Origin: JAAYGD01 sp964609995 | GTDB lineage: Bacteria > Bacillota_I > Bacilli_A > RF39 > UBA660 | Assembly (NCBI GenBank): GCA_964609995.1 | Contig: CAZSTI010000021.1 | Coordinates: 1-12,729, forward strand | Reading direction: 5' to 3' | Length of the DNA: 12,729 nt | Part shown: piece after piece, positions 7,766-12,729 of the stretch | Layout: each line of letters opens with the position of its first letter | Numbering within the stretch: the stretch's first letter is position 1 | The notes under the pieces: generated by a model | What the model was told of the DNA's origin: nothing | Database searches by the model: none | The model's input: the letters and a program-made list of their open reading frames with translations, nothing else | Position numbers and translations under genes: made by a program

Positions 7766-7905
7766 AAATTTGAAAAGGAAAGCAGATATATATCTCACCC
7801 GATTACTTGTTGTTTTGGGTTAAAAAGCCGAATATAAATTAATGATTTATGGTTTTTTAGGGTGAATATTATCGGTATTTACCTTTTTTATTGGAGGTGC
7901 TTTTT
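7766..7905 (+). ncRNA. infC leader: probable L20-responsive attenuator
   Basis: The untranslated leader can adopt two exclusive folds. Terminator: GGTGAATA (7861-7868) pairs with TATTTACC (7876-7883) across a 7-nt loop, followed by six T (7884-7889). Anti-terminator: TCACCC (7795-7800) pairs with GGGTGA (7860-7865), extended by ATAT/ATAT across one bulged C, and consumes the terminator's 5' arm. Between them, AAAAAGCC (7822-7829) pairs with GGTTTTTT (7851-7858), capped by ATAAAT/ATTTAT. CCGAT (7799-7803) can also pair with ATCGG (7871-7875). Position and logic fit the L20 leader of Bacillota (Rfam RF00558, from memory), where excess ribosomal protein L20 promotes termination. L20 binding here is inferred, not seen. 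Confidence 0.75.
7861..7889 (+). terminator. Attenuator terminator within the infC leader
   Basis: An 8-bp stem (7861-7868 with 7876-7883, one G-U pair) has a 7-nt loop and a six-T tail. It ends just before the infC SD, so it would control entry into the operon rather than end an upstream gene. Confidence 0.7.
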
Positions 7906-7908
7906 ATA
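7893..7908 (+). promoter_or_regulatory. infC ribosome binding site and AUA start codon
   Basis: The strong SD GGAGGTG (7893-7899) is followed after 6 nt by ATA (7906-7908), in frame with IF3. There is no ATG in this frame between the in-frame TAG at 7858-7860 and the conserved IF3 sequence. TTG 7891 and GTG 7897 overlap the SD itself and have no SD of their own. Confidence 0.7.
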
Positions 7909-8433
7909 GCAAATAAGGAAAAAGATTTGTTAGTAAATGAACAAATCAATTTAAAACAATTTTTGGTTATTGGTCCTAAGGGAGAACAACTAGGAGTAAA
8001 ATCTAAAGAAGATGCTCAAGTTCTTGCGGAATATGCTGGTTTTGACTTGGTTTTAATTAACGCTAGTTCTACACCGGCAGTTGCAAAATTAATGGATTAC
8101 AAGAAGTTTAAGTATGAAAAAAAGAAAAAACAAAAGGAAAGCGAAAAGAAACAAAGAGAGACCAATTTAGAATTAAAAGAGTATAGATTGTCTGTTACAA
8201 TTGATATTCATGATTTTAATACTAGAGTTATAAACGCTAAAAAATATTTAGAAAAAGGTAACAAGGTAAAAGCTTCAATTCGATTTAAAGGAAGACAATT
8301 ATCTCATACTGAATTAGGAGAAGAAGTTTTATTAAGATTTGCAAAAGCTTTAGAAGAGATATCAGAAATAGAATCAAAACCAAAGTTTGAATTTAAAACA
8401 ATGTCTATAATATTAGTGCCAAAGAAAAAATAA
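7906..8433 (+). CDS. infC: Translation initiation factor IF-3
   Basis: IF3 binds the 30S subunit, prevents premature 50S joining and rejects wrong start codons and initiator pairings. The product from the AUA at 7906 is 175 aa, the family's usual length. The N-terminal domain has VNEQI and the GEQLGVKSKEDA block, then LVLINASSTPAVAKLMDYKKFKYE-type residues near 50-72 (S/P-rich, MDY). A Lys-rich linker follows, then the C-terminal domain from about residue 90 with KGRQLSHTELG. Counting back from KDLLVNEQI, the AUA start gives an N-terminus of the same length as B. subtilis IF3, whose gene starts with AUU. A non-AUG start fits the known IF3 self-control, because IF3 discriminates against such codons. 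The leader adds a second control. AGGAGG for rpmI overlaps its stop. Confidence 0.93.
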   Translation: MANKEKDLLVNEQINLKQFLVIGPKGEQLGVKSKEDAQVLAEYAGFDLVLINASSTPAVAKLMDYKKFKYEKKKKQKESEKKQRETNLELKEYRLSVTIDIHDFNTRVINAKKYLEKGNKVKASIRFKGRQLSHTELGEEVLLRFAKALEEISEIESKPKFEFKTMSIILVPKKK

Positions 8434-8442
8434 GGAGGAAAT

Positions 8443-8637
8443 ATGCCAAAATTAAAGACACATAAATCAACTAGTAAAAAGATTAAAACTAGACCAAGTG
8501 GAGGTCCGTCTAAAATAGGAAGACCAATTAGTAGACACAATACTGGTAAAAAAACAGCAAAGGTTAATAGAAAGAAAAGAAAAGGGTCTACTTTAAGTAA
8601 ATCCGATGCTAAAAGATTAAAATCAATTAAATATTAA
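8443..8637 (+). CDS. rpmI: 50S ribosomal protein L35
   Basis: L35 is a small basic protein of the large ribosomal subunit. The 64-aa product is the normal length and strongly basic. It begins PKLKTHKSTSKK, the typical L35 start, and ends with the KSDAKRLKSIKY region. AGGAGG at 8433-8438 overlaps the infC stop, 9 bp before the ATG. It lies in the conserved infC-rpmI-rplT order and is presumably controlled by the leader upstream of infC. Confidence 0.97.
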   Translation: MPKLKTHKSTSKKIKTRPSGGPSKIGRPISRHNTGKKTAKVNRKKRKGSTLSKSDAKRLKSIKY

Positions 8638-8648
8638 GGAGGAATAAA

Positions 8649-9203
8649 ATGGCAAGAGTTAAAGGCGGAACAGTCGCTAGAAATAGAAGAAAAAAAGTAT
8701 TAAAAGAAGCAAAGGGATATTTTGGAAGTAAACATAGATTATATAAAACAGCTAAAGAACAATTGTTACATTCTGGAACTTATGCATATAAGGATAGAAA
8801 AAGAAAGAAAAGAGATTTTAGAAAACTATGGATTACAAGAATAAATGCTGCTTGTAGAGAAAATAATATTAGTTATTCAAAATTCATAAATGGATTAAAT
8901 AAAGCTAAATTGTCAGTTAACAGAAAAATGTTATCAGAAATAGCTATTACTAACCCTAATTCTTTTAAAGATTTAGTAGAAATTTCTAAATTTGCTTTAG
9001 AAGGCAAAGAATATTCTCCTAAAAAAGTTGAAATTAAAAAAGAAGTTAAAACTGAACCTAAAAAAGAAGAAGTAAAAACAGTTGAAAAAAAAGAACCAGC
9101 AAAGAAAGAAACTAAAGAGTCTGTTAAGAAAGAACCAACTAAAAAAGTTACTAGTTCAACAGCAAAAAAGACTGCAGTTAAAAAAGTATCAACAAAAAAA
9201 TAG
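8649..9203 (+). CDS. rplT: 50S ribosomal protein L20 with a C-terminal Lys/Glu-rich extension
   Basis: L20 binds 23S rRNA early in 50S assembly and, in Bacillota, represses its own operon by binding the infC leader. Residues 1-117 form a complete L20: ARVKGGTVARNRRKK at the N-terminus, then KGYFGSKHRLYKTA, the basic RDFRKLWITRINAA block near 56-69, and a C-terminal globular part ending near 117. The typical protein is about 115-120 aa; this one is 184 aa. Residues 118-184 are a low-complexity tail with 24 Lys and 12 Glu in 67 residues and KKEPxKK-like repeats. There is no frameshift or join; the tail is in the same frame and the terminator follows at once. AGGAGG (8637-8642) lies 6 nt before the ATG. 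The tail is presumably disordered; its role is unknown. Confidence 0.96.
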   Translation: MARVKGGTVARNRRKKVLKEAKGYFGSKHRLYKTAKEQLLHSGTYAYKDRKRKKRDFRKLWITRINAACRENNISYSKFINGLNKAKLSVNRKMLSEIAITNPNSFKDLVEISKFALEGKEYSPKKVEIKKEVKTEPKKEEVKTVEKKEPAKKETKESVKKEPTKKVTSSTAKKTAVKKVSTKK

Positions 9204-9221
9204 ATTTAATCTATTTTTTTT
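9194..9221. terminator. Bidirectional terminator between rplT (+) and the 151-aa gene (-)
   Basis: AAAAAAATAGAT (9194-9205) pairs with ATCTATTTTTTT (9209-9220) around loop TTA. Eight T follow on the plus strand, and seven A at the 5' side give seven U on the minus transcript. The stem includes the rplT stop and reaches the minus-strand stop. It contains only two G-C pairs, so it may be weak. Confidence 0.65.
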
Positions 9222-9675
9222 ATTTACAAGTATAATCTTTTTCTATTAAATCTTTCTTAAATTCTTCTAAAGTAATGTTTTCATCTTTTACAAGTAATTT
9301 TTTTTGTTCTTTTGAGAGGTTAGACAAATCTATATCAATAGTTAATGTAATTTTATAATCTTCAACTAATAAACTTGTCTTTGCATTATATAAATCTTGA
9401 TTTGCCTGTTCACTCATTAATAGTCCTTTATATCCTCGATTCTTTTCCCATTTTGTTTTATATTTTGCAGTAATCACACGATGAAATTCACTAATTTTAT
9501 CATTTTTGAAAGTAATTAAATAATCATATGTTCTATCGTCAGCATAAAAGGTAGTAAAACTTGAACATTCTAATGTTTTCACATTATTAATAAAAGGAAT
9601 AGAACCATTTTTTGCATATGAATAACCAAAATAAAGTGTGGCAATAATAAATGCAAATACAAATAATTTTTTCAT
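9220..9675 (-). CDS. Unknown secreted or membrane-anchored protein (151 aa, two cysteines)
   Basis: I do not recognise the family with confidence. The product begins MKKLFVFAFIIATLYFGYSYA, a signal peptide or N-terminal anchor, so the rest should lie outside the membrane. Only two cysteines occur in the exported part, C37 and C150 (the penultimate residue), which could form one disulfide spanning the domain. The exported part is Lys/Asp/Glu-rich with alternating strand-like segments (YDYLITFKNDKI, YKITLTIDIDL) and a helical C-terminus. It vaguely recalls small lipoproteins of the YehR/DUF1307 type, but there is no lipobox. I chose ATG 9675 over an upstream in-frame ATG at 9708 because GGGAGA (9686-9681) lies 5 nt before it and the predicted -10 box lies between the two. 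Convergent with rplT, divergent from the 40-aa gene. Confidence 0.75.
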   Translation of the reverse strand: MKKLFVFAFIIATLYFGYSYAKNGSIPFINNVKTLECSSFTTFYADDRTYDYLITFKNDKISEFHRVITAKYKTKWEKNRGYKGLLMSEQANQDLYNAKTSLLVEDYKITLTIDIDLSNLSKEQKKLLVKDENITLEEFKKDLIEKDYTCK

Positions 9676-9694
9676 TATTATCTCCCTTAAAATA

Positions 9695-9702
9695 ATTATA
9701 CA
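9695..9702 (-). promoter_or_regulatory. Probable -10 region for the 151-aa minus-strand gene
   Basis: On the minus strand the sequence is TGTATAAT, with TATAAT at 9700-9695, ending 19 nt before the ATG at 9675. I see no convincing -35 hexamer at 16-18 bp, so activity may rely on the -10 context or a factor. Confidence 0.4.
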
Positions 9703-9751
9703 TAACATATTATTTATTGATATAAATATCTTTTTTTTATTTGTTTAATAA

Positions 9752-9759
9752 TGTATAAT
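9752..9759 (+). promoter_or_regulatory. Probable -10 region for the 40-aa microprotein gene
   Basis: TGTATAAT has the hexamer TATAAT at 9754-9759. At 17 bp upstream there is only a T tract (9731-9738) as a poor -35. The SD AGGAG (9766-9770) and ATG (9780) follow. The same octamer occurs on the opposite strand at 9702-9695. Confidence 0.45.
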
Positions 9760-9779
9760 ATAAATAGGAGAAAATAAGT

Positions 9780-9902
9780 ATGAAAGAAAATAAAAAGGAA
9801 GAAAAATCATCTCTAGCAAGAGTTTTACTTACAATGTTACTAATTATTCTAATATTAATTGAAGGATATTTAGTATATCAAGAATATTTTATTACTAAAT
9901 AA
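9780..9902 (+). CDS. Single-pass membrane microprotein (40 aa), unknown function
   Basis: A short gene encodes 40 residues: a charged N-terminus (MKENKKEEKSS), one hydrophobic segment at about 13-33 (RVLLTMLLIILILIEGYLVY) and a short tail QEYFITK. Charge distribution suggests N-in, C-out topology. It has every sign of a real, independent gene: TATAAT at 9754-9759, SD AGGAG at 9766-9770 (9 nt before the ATG), and a strong terminator 3 nt after the stop. I know no matching family. It lies directly upstream of rny, which also encodes a membrane-anchored protein, but the terminator and separate rny promoter show the two are independently transcribed. A link to RNase Y is only a guess. Confidence 0.7.
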   Translation: MKENKKEEKSSLARVLLTMLLIILILIEGYLVYQEYFITK

Positions 9903-9905
9903 CGA

Positions 9906-9934
9906 AAAAAGGTTCCTTATAAAGGAACCTTTTT
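9906..9934 (+). terminator. Terminator of the 40-aa microprotein gene
   Basis: AAAAAGGTTCCTT (9906-9918) pairs perfectly with AAGGAACCTTTTT (9922-9934) around loop ATA, giving a 13-bp stem with four G-C pairs and a U tail. It is the most stable hairpin terminator in the window and insulates rny from upstream transcription. Confidence 0.85.
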
Positions 9935-9936
9935 AC

Positions 9937-9965
9937 TTGACTTTATAATGAATAAAACTTACAAT
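9937..9965 (+). promoter_or_regulatory. Promoter of rny
   Basis: TTGACT (9937-9942) and TACAAT (9960-9965) are 17 bp apart. The -35 begins 2 bp after the preceding terminator. The predicted start near 9972 gives a leader of about 38 nt with SD GGAGG at 10001-10005. Confidence 0.75.
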
Positions 9966-10009
9966 ATATTTAGAGTTTAAATTAAAAAATAAACTTAATT
10001 GGAGGATAC

Positions 10010-11563
10010 ATGGGATTATTTGAAACAGCCATTTTAGCCTCTATATTTGGATTGGGAATTGGTGCTACCACCGTTTTTGTATATAACAATAGAAAAGGTA
10101 ATAGTGCAATAAAAAAAGCTGATGAGATTATTGAAAAAGCTAAAAAAGAATCTGAAAAAGTTAAAAGAGATTCTGTTTTAGAAGCAAAAGAAGAAATACA
10201 TAAACTAAAAATGGACAACGAAAAAGAAATAAAAGATAGAAAAAATGAAATTAAAGATTTAGAAGACAGATTATTTCAAAGAGAAGCGAAAATAGACAAA
10301 AGAGATGAACTATTACAAAATAGGGATAAATCTTTAGAAGAACGCGATAATGCCTTATCTCATAAGCAAAGAGAAATCCAAAAAAAAGAAGATGAAGTGG
10401 AACAAATTAAGAAAGAACAAGAAAAATTATTAGAGAACATTTCTAGTTTTAGCAAAGAAAAAGCACATGATCTACTATTAAAAAGAGTAGAAGATAGTAT
10501 GGAATTAGAAATAGCACAAGTTATAAAGGAAAAAGAAGCTGAAGCCAAATTAGAAGTAGATAAAAAAGCGAAAGATTTACTAGTTTTATCTATGCAAAAA
10601 TATGCATCTGATGTAGTTAATGAACAAACTGTATCTGTTGTAAATTTACCTAATGATGAAATGAAGGGTAGAATAATTGGTAGAGAAGGAAGAAACATTA
10701 GAACTATAGAAGCAGTAACTGGTGTTGATTTAATTATTGATGACACTCCAGAAGCTATAGTAATATCTAGTTTTGATCCTTTAAGAAGAGAAATAGCAAA
10801 AATTACATTAGAATCTTTAATTAAGGATGGAAGAATTCATCCTGCAAGAATTGAAGAATTATATGATAAAGTATGTAAAGACATGAATTCAAAGATTATG
10901 GAATATGGTAATAATGCAATTTTGGAATTAGGATTAAGTAAAATAGATCCATTTATTGTCGAAGTAATTGGTAAGTTACATTTTAGAACAAGTTATGGTC
11001 AAAATGCATTACAACATTCTATTGAAGTTGCATCATTAGCTGGTATTATGGCAAATGAAATTGGCGAAAATGCAATGTTAGCAAAAAGAGCAGGCTTATT
11101 GCATGATATAGGAAAAGCAATTGATTTTGAAATGGAAGGAAGTCACGTTGAAGTTGGAATTGAAATAGCTAAAAAATATAATGAAGATAAAGTTGTTATA
11201 AATTCGATTGAATCTCATCATGGTGATACTGAAGCAAAATCAGTTATATCTGTCTTAATAGCAATAGCTGATGCATTATCAGCATCAAGACCGGGTGCTA
11301 GAAATGATTCTTTAGAAAACTACGTAAAGAGATTAGAACAACTAGAGACTATAGCAAATAGTTTTGAAGGAATTGAAAAATCATTCGCAATGCAAGCAGG
11401 AAGAGAATTAAGAGTAATTGTTAAACCTGAGCAAGTTGATGATTTAAAAAGTTATAAGATTGCAAGAGACATAAAAGATAGAATAGAAGAAGAAATGCAA
11501 TATCCTGGAACTGTAAAAGTTACTGTAATTAGAGAAACAAGAGCAATTGAAGAAGCAAAATAA
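10010..11563 (+). CDS. rny: Ribonuclease Y
   Basis: RNase Y is the membrane-bound endoribonuclease that starts mRNA decay in many Bacillota. The 517-aa product matches the usual length of about 520. Its parts in order are: an N-terminal membrane segment (about 4-25); a long Lys/Glu coiled coil (about 32-190); a KH RNA-binding domain (about 205-270) with the GREG loop at 224-227; and an HD hydrolase domain (about 330-425) with H336, H365-D366 in LLHDIGKA, H379, H403-H404 and D421, all positions expected for metal binding. The C-terminal conserved region ends near 517. Start ATG 10010 follows GGAGG after 4 nt. It is monocistronic: own promoter, and a terminator directly after the TAA. The missing cytosolic tail of other anchors confirms N-terminal anchoring only. 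Confidence 0.97.
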   Translation: MGLFETAILASIFGLGIGATTVFVYNNRKGNSAIKKADEIIEKAKKESEKVKRDSVLEAKEEIHKLKMDNEKEIKDRKNEIKDLEDRLFQREAKIDKRDELLQNRDKSLEERDNALSHKQREIQKKEDEVEQIKKEQEKLLENISSFSKEKAHDLLLKRVEDSMELEIAQVIKEKEAEAKLEVDKKAKDLLVLSMQKYASDVVNEQTVSVVNLPNDEMKGRIIGREGRNIRTIEAVTGVDLIIDDTPEAIVISSFDPLRREIAKITLESLIKDGRIHPARIEELYDKVCKDMNSKIMEYGNNAILELGLSKIDPFIVEVIGKLHFRTSYGQNALQHSIEVASLAGIMANEIGENAMLAKRAGLLHDIGKAIDFEMEGSHVEVGIEIAKKYNEDKVVINSIESHHGDTEAKSVISVLIAIADALSASRPGARNDSLENYVKRLEQLETIANSFEGIEKSFAMQAGRELRVIVKPEQVDDLKSYKIARDIKDRIEEEMQYPGTVKVTVIRETRAIEEAK

Positions 11564-11588
11564 AAAGACAATTAATTGTCTTTTTTTT
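11562..11588. terminator. Bidirectional terminator between rny (+) and pgpA (-)
   Basis: AAAAAGACAA (11562-11571) pairs with TTGTCTTTTT (11576-11585) around loop TTAA; the whole is a perfect palindrome. Eight T (11581-11588) follow on the plus strand, and the minus strand reads TTTTTATTTT after the stem. The hairpin starts within the rny stop, and the pgpA stop codon lies in its loop. Confidence 0.8.
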
Positions 11589-12057
11589 CATAATGAGCAA
11601 TTCTACTTGCTGCACTTGCCGCAATTGCAGATACAATATCATCTAAGAATGTATGACATTGTATTTTTTGTTTTCCTATATGATCTATTACTTTTATAAT
11701 TCCAGGTTTAATTTTATCAGCATATCCAAAATTGGTTAGTGCTATTGATCCGTGAACATTTACTATGCTTAATGCTAATATTTCATCAATACCATATAAT
11801 CCATCATCATTAGTAATAAGTTCGTTTATTTCTTTATCAAATAAACCTTTTTCAGCAGCTTCATCTATGGCAATAGCAGTTAATATTGCATATATACTTT
11901 CTCTTTTTTCAATTACTTGGAGTACATATTTTTTGCATTTTTCTAAAGTTAAATTATCACAATATTTTTCTTGTAAAAATAAAGTAATTTCAGCAATACT
12001 ATCTATTGATACTCCTCTTTTTTGTAATTTATTTATAGTAAATTCGATTAAGTCCAC
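11572..12057 (-). CDS. pgpA: Phosphatidylglycerophosphatase A family protein (YutG type)
   Basis: PgpA-family enzymes dephosphorylate phosphatidylglycerophosphate to phosphatidylglycerol, two steps beyond the CdsA product. The 161-aa protein resembles the short soluble YutG branch of Bacilli rather than the membrane-spanning E. coli PgpA. It has the N-terminal RGVSIDSIAEI block, the conserved GLYGIDEILALSIVN (86-100), HGSIALTNFGYADKIKPG (102-119) and CHTFLDDIVSAIAAS (134-148), whose acidic residues are likely metal ligands. The start is a GTG at 12057 with AAGGAGG (12068-12062) 4 nt upstream; the nearby ATG at 12061-12059 is out of frame. It converges on rny with a shared terminator and diverges from the S1 gene. 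Its activity as the cell's main PGP phosphatase is inferred, since YutG's exact role is less settled than that of PgpP. Confidence 0.88.
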   Translation of the reverse strand: MDLIEFTINKLQKRGVSIDSIAEITLFLQEKYCDNLTLEKCKKYVLQVIEKRESIYAILTAIAIDEAAEKGLFDKEINELITNDDGLYGIDEILALSIVNVHGSIALTNFGYADKIKPGIIKVIDHIGKQKIQCHTFLDDIVSAIAASAASRIAHYEKKDN

Positions 12058-12084
12058 ACATCCTCCTTATAGTTTTACATATAA

Positions 12085-12113
12085 ATTATACATTTCTTTT
12101 GATATAAAGTAAA
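12085..12113 (-). promoter_or_regulatory. Promoter of pgpA (minus strand)
   Basis: On the minus strand, TTTACT (12113-12108) and TATAAT (12090-12085) are spaced by 17 bp. The -10 is preceded by TG. A start near 12078 gives a leader of about 20 nt containing the SD. It overlaps the divergent promoter of the S1 gene by 15 bp. Confidence 0.55.
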
Positions 12114-12127
12114 TAATATTGTATAAT
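12099..12127 (+). promoter_or_regulatory. Promoter of the S1-domain gene
   Basis: TTGATA (12099-12104) and TATAAT (12122-12127) are 17 bp apart, the same hexamers and spacing as the cdsA promoter. A start near 12134 would leave about 10 nt before the ATG at 12144, so the SD GAGGTG (12134-12139) would be at the very 5' end. Confidence 0.7.
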
Positions 12128-12143
12128 TTATAAGAGGTGTATT

Positions 12144-12503
12144 ATGTCTGATTATAAACCGGGAAAAATTGTTAAAGGAATAATTACTGGTGTTCAAAAA
12201 TATGGTATATTTGTGGACTTAGATAATTATTATAATGGTTTAATTCATATTTCTGAAATATCAGATCTTTTTGTAAAAGATGTAAATGAATATGGAAAAG
12301 TTGGAGATATAATTTATACCAAAATAATAGAAATTGATGAAACACAGAATCATGTAAAATTATCAATAAAAGGTGTTAATTATAAAGTAAAACCAAAAAA
12401 GGAGAGAAAATTAATAAAAGAGGTTGGTTCTGGCTTTAAAATATTAGAGGAAAATTTAAATAATTTTATTGTAAATAAATTGAAGGAAATAAGTCAAAAA
12501 TAA
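12144..12503 (+). CDS. yugI: S1-domain RNA-binding regulator (CvfD/YugI/GSP13 type)
   Basis: The 119-aa product has one S1 (OB-fold) RNA-binding domain at about residues 4-75, with the hallmarks GKIVKGIITGVQKYGIFVDL, GLIHISEIS and VKLSIKG. A basic linker (KVKPKKERK) and a C-terminal helical block beginning GFKILEENL follow. The short length and this C-terminal block match the YugI/GSP13 (CvfD) proteins of Bacillota, which associate with ribosomes and act in post-transcriptional control; isolated S1 domains of PNPase or RpsA are longer proteins. ATG 12144 follows GAGGTG (12134-12139). There is no clear terminator after its stop, so transcription may continue into the tRNA genes, which also have their own promoter. 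Symbol by similarity. Confidence 0.85.
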   Translation: MSDYKPGKIVKGIITGVQKYGIFVDLDNYYNGLIHISEISDLFVKDVNEYGKVGDIIYTKIIEIDETQNHVKLSIKGVNYKVKPKKERKLIKEVGSGFKILEENLNNFIVNKLKEISQK

Positions 12504-12513
12504 CCTTTTTATA

Positions 12514-12543
12514 TTGACAATGAGTTGAAACAAGTGTTATATT
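12514..12543 (+). promoter_or_regulatory. Promoter of the tRNA-Val/tRNA-Thr cluster
   Basis: A perfect -35 TTGACA (12514-12519) is followed by an extended -10: TG at 12535-12536 and TATATT at 12538-12543 (spacer 18; TTATAT with spacer 17 is an alternative register). It is the only consensus -35 in the window, as expected for stable RNA genes. The predicted start lies near 12550, about 19 nt before the tRNA. Confidence 0.75.
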
Positions 12544-12568
12544 AGTTATGCGTTCTTTTTAAGTATGC

Positions 12569-12645
12569 GGAGGATTAGCTCAGTTGGTTGGAGCACCTGC
12601 CTTACAAGCAGGGGGCCATAGGTTCGAGTCCTATATCCTCCACCA
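12569..12645 (+). tRNA. tRNA-Val (anticodon UAC)
   Basis: A 77-nt cloverleaf has acceptor GGAGGAT pairing with ATCCTCC, D arm GCTC/GAGC, anticodon stem CCTGC/GCAGG with loop CTTACAA (anticodon TAC), a 5-nt variable loop and T arm ATAGG/CCTAT with loop TTCGAGT. The 3' CCA is encoded. The anticodon reads valine GUN codons, mainly GUA. Confidence 0.96.
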
Positions 12646-12651
12646 TTTTTT

Positions 12652-12727
<76 letters not shown>

Positions 12728-12729
12728 TA

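Noticed and set aside
7891..7905. infC start at TTG 7891
   Set aside because: It is adjacent to the attenuator T tract with no SD upstream, and GGAGGTG would be inside the coding region while perfectly spaced for ATA 7906.
8304..8540. 78-codon minus-strand frame across infC and rpmI
   Set aside because: It is a shadow of two well-supported ribosomal operon genes, with no translation signals.
9030..9200. Separate gene or tandem DNA repeat in the A-rich region at the end of rplT
   Set aside because: The repeats are imperfect at DNA level and in frame with L20; no internal SD. It is a protein tail, not a separate element.
10360..10746. 128-codon open frame antisense to rny
   Set aside because: It is Ser/Phe-rich, opposite the coiled-coil and KH region, with no SD or promoter; rny is clearly the coding strand.
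11765..12112. 115-codon plus-strand frame overlapping pgpA
   Set aside because: It is antisense to conserved PgpA motifs and crosses the divergent promoter region; no SD.

Overview
The window reads as chromosomal core-genome DNA from a very AT-rich, low-GC Gram-positive bacterium (Bacillota/Mycoplasmatota-like, probably a deep Bacilli or uncultured gut lineage). The evidence is strong AGGAGG Shine-Dalgarno (SD) sites, many TTGAYW-17-TATAAT promoters, short U-tailed hairpin terminators, and gene families and order typical of Bacilli (cdsA-rseP, lspA-rluD, infC-rpmI-rplT, rny, a YutG-type pgpA, a YugI/CvfD S1 protein). TGA is used as a stop (6570-6572) and TGG encodes Trp, so this is not a code-4 mollicute. 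I see no insertion sequence, phage gene, CRISPR array or pseudogene.

Layout. (1) 3-53: last codons of an unidentified upstream gene. (2) 55-3818: a co-directional operon from a TTGATA-17-TATAAT promoter: cdsA (phospholipid precursor synthesis), rseP (intramembrane metalloprotease), a 113-aa unknown, fmt (initiator tRNA formylation) and a 188-aa membrane-anchored unknown, ending in a U-tailed hairpin. (3) 3798-7726: lspA (lipoprotein signal peptidase), rluD-type pseudouridine synthase, a COG2509-type flavoprotein with a Cys cluster, and a GluP/YqgP-like rhomboid protease, all overlapping or touching. (4) 7731-9221: infC-rpmI-rplT behind its own promoter and a leader of about 140 nt that folds into mutually exclusive anti-terminator and terminator helices, as expected of an L20 autoregulatory leader. 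infC appears to start at an AUA codon. L20 carries a 67-residue Lys/Glu-rich tail. (5) 9220-9934: a secreted or anchored unknown on the minus strand, divergent from a 40-aa single-pass membrane microprotein that has its own promoter and terminator. (6) 9937-11588: rny (RNase Y), ending in a bidirectional terminator shared with the convergent pgpA. (7) 12057-12144: interleaved divergent promoters for pgpA (-) and the S1-domain gene (+). (8) 12514-12727: a strong promoter and tRNA-Val(UAC), tRNA-Thr(UGU), probably the start of a longer tRNA cluster running off the window.

The genes combine membrane lipid and lipoprotein maturation (cdsA, pgpA, lspA, rseP, rhomboid) with translation and RNA metabolism (fmt, rluD, infC-rpmI-rplT, rny, the S1 protein, tRNAs). 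The most interesting points are the doubly controlled infC leader (attenuator plus AUA start), the tailed L20, the microprotein upstream of membrane-anchored RNase Y, and several promoters that sit so close to the start codon that the mRNAs would be almost leaderless. No clearly new multi-gene system is visible.
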